DNA of 6,632 bases from Pseudarthrobacter sp. (lineage in GTDB: Bacteria; Actinomycetota; Actinomycetes; Actinomycetales; Micrococcaceae), in contig JABFWC010000237.1 in NCBI GenBank assembly GCA_013362385.1, forward strand, positions 1 through 6,632, given 5' to 3'. Below the pieces are notes generated by a model that saw nothing but the letters and a program-made list of their open reading frames with translations, searched no databases and was not told the DNA's origin. Made by a program: the position numbers and the translations under genes. Positions 6,006 through 6,632 of the stretch are shown here, one piece after another (the stretch's first letter is position 1; every line of letters starts with the position of its first letter).

Positions 6006-6632
6006 ATGGCAGTAGCAGTACGGGTCATTCCCTGCCTTGACGTCGACGCCGGACGCGTCGTCAAGGGCGTCAACTTCGAGGGCCTGCGCGATGCCGGCGA
6101 CCCCGTTGAGCTGGCCCACCGCTATGACAACGCCGGCGCCGACGAGCTGACCTTCCTGGACGTAACGGCGTCCTCGGGCAACCGCGAAACCACGTTCGAC
6201 GTCGTCCGCCGCACCGCCGAGGAAGTGTTCATTCCGCTCACGGTGGGCGGCGGCGTCCGCGGCGTGGCCGAGGTGGACAAGCTCCTGCGCTATGGCGCGG
6301 ACAAGGCGTCCATCAACACCGCAGCGGTGGCCCGGCCGGACGTCATCGACGAAATCACCCGGCACTTCGGCTCCCAGGTCCTCGTCCTGTCCGTCGACGC
6401 ACGCCGCACCCGCCCTGGGTCCCGGCCCACGCCGTCGGGGTTCGAAGTCACCACCCACGGTGGACGCACCGGGACGGGCATCGACGCCATCGAATGGGCC
6501 AGGGAAGCAGCCGGGCGCGGCGTGGGGGAGATCCTGCTCAACTCCATCGACGCCGACGGCACGAAGGACGGCTTCGCCCTCGAACTCATCAAGCTGGTCC
6601 GGGCCGCCGTCAAGGTCCCGATCATCGCCTCC
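6006..6632 (+). CDS. hisF: Imidazole glycerol phosphate synthase subunit HisF (3' end cut by window edge)
   Basis: HisF is the cyclase half of the HisF-HisH enzyme. It uses ammonia from HisH to close the imidazole ring, giving imidazole glycerol phosphate and AICAR. The 209 visible residues compare with about 255 in the family, so roughly 45 residues lie beyond the window. The TIM-barrel marks are [14 protein letters not shown] with catalytic Asp12, [22 protein letters not shown], the phosphate-binding [25 protein letters not shown] with catalytic Asp131, [16 protein letters not shown] and the last visible stretch VPIIAS. The ATG at 6006 has a good AGGAG site at 5996-6000, 5 nt away. It follows hisG by 59 nt of featureless spacer. 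HisH is not in the window. Confidence 0.96.
   Translation, partial: MAVAVRVIPCLDVDAGRVVKGVNFEGLRDAGDPVELAHRYDNAGADELTFLDVTASSGNRETTFDVVRRTAEEVFIPLTVGGGVRGVAEVDKLLRYGADKASINTAAVARPDVIDEITRHFGSQVLVLSVDARRTRPGSRPTPSGFEVTTHGGRTGTGIDAIEWAREAAGRGVGEILLNSIDADGTKDGFALELIKLVRAAVKVPIIAS

Overview
The window is a stretch of high-GC actinobacterial chromosome carrying vitamin B2 (riboflavin) genes followed by histidine genes, all on the + strand. The high GC, GTG starts, the leaderless-looking hisE start and the protein sequences fit the family Micrococcaceae (Arthrobacter, Pseudarthrobacter, Paenarthrobacter and relatives). The genus is an inference from recalled protein similarity, not from a search.

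Layout. Positions 1-450 hold the C-terminal two thirds of ribulose-phosphate 3-epimerase (rpe). Positions 451-821 hold no large gene. They contain a candidate extended -10 promoter, a complete FMN riboswitch aptamer (489-637) closed by a perfect 8-bp P1 helix, a downstream leader with several inverted repeats, and a possible 32-codon leader ORF (727-825). That ORF has its own ribosome binding site and ends in an ATGA overlap with ribD. Positions 822-4637 hold ribD, ribE, ribB, ribA and ribH. The first four overlap by 1 to 4 nt, and ribH follows after 18 nt. A 15-bp GC-rich hairpin without a U-tract follows ribH. A second unit then begins with hisE, whose GTG start lies 7 nt after a TAGGCT -10 box, as in leaderless actinobacterial transcripts. 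hisG and the first 209 codons of hisF complete the window.

How the genes work together. Rpe makes and consumes pentose phosphates, including ribulose 5-phosphate. RibB converts ribulose 5-phosphate to the four-carbon precursor, and RibA opens GTP to the pyrimidine precursor. RibD deaminates and reduces the pyrimidine, RibH joins the two branches to lumazine, and RibE dismutates lumazine to riboflavin. The riboswitch should shut the set down when FMN is plentiful. HisG commits PRPP and ATP to histidine, HisE hydrolyses phosphoribosyl-ATP, and HisF makes the imidazole ring together with HisH, which is not in the window.

I found no mobile element, tRNA, rRNA or CRISPR array, and no evidence for a wholly new system. 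The points most worth a second look are the leader ORF and competing helices between the riboswitch and ribD, the leaderless hisE promoter, the separate ribB and ribA genes, and the repeat-bearing tail of RibD.
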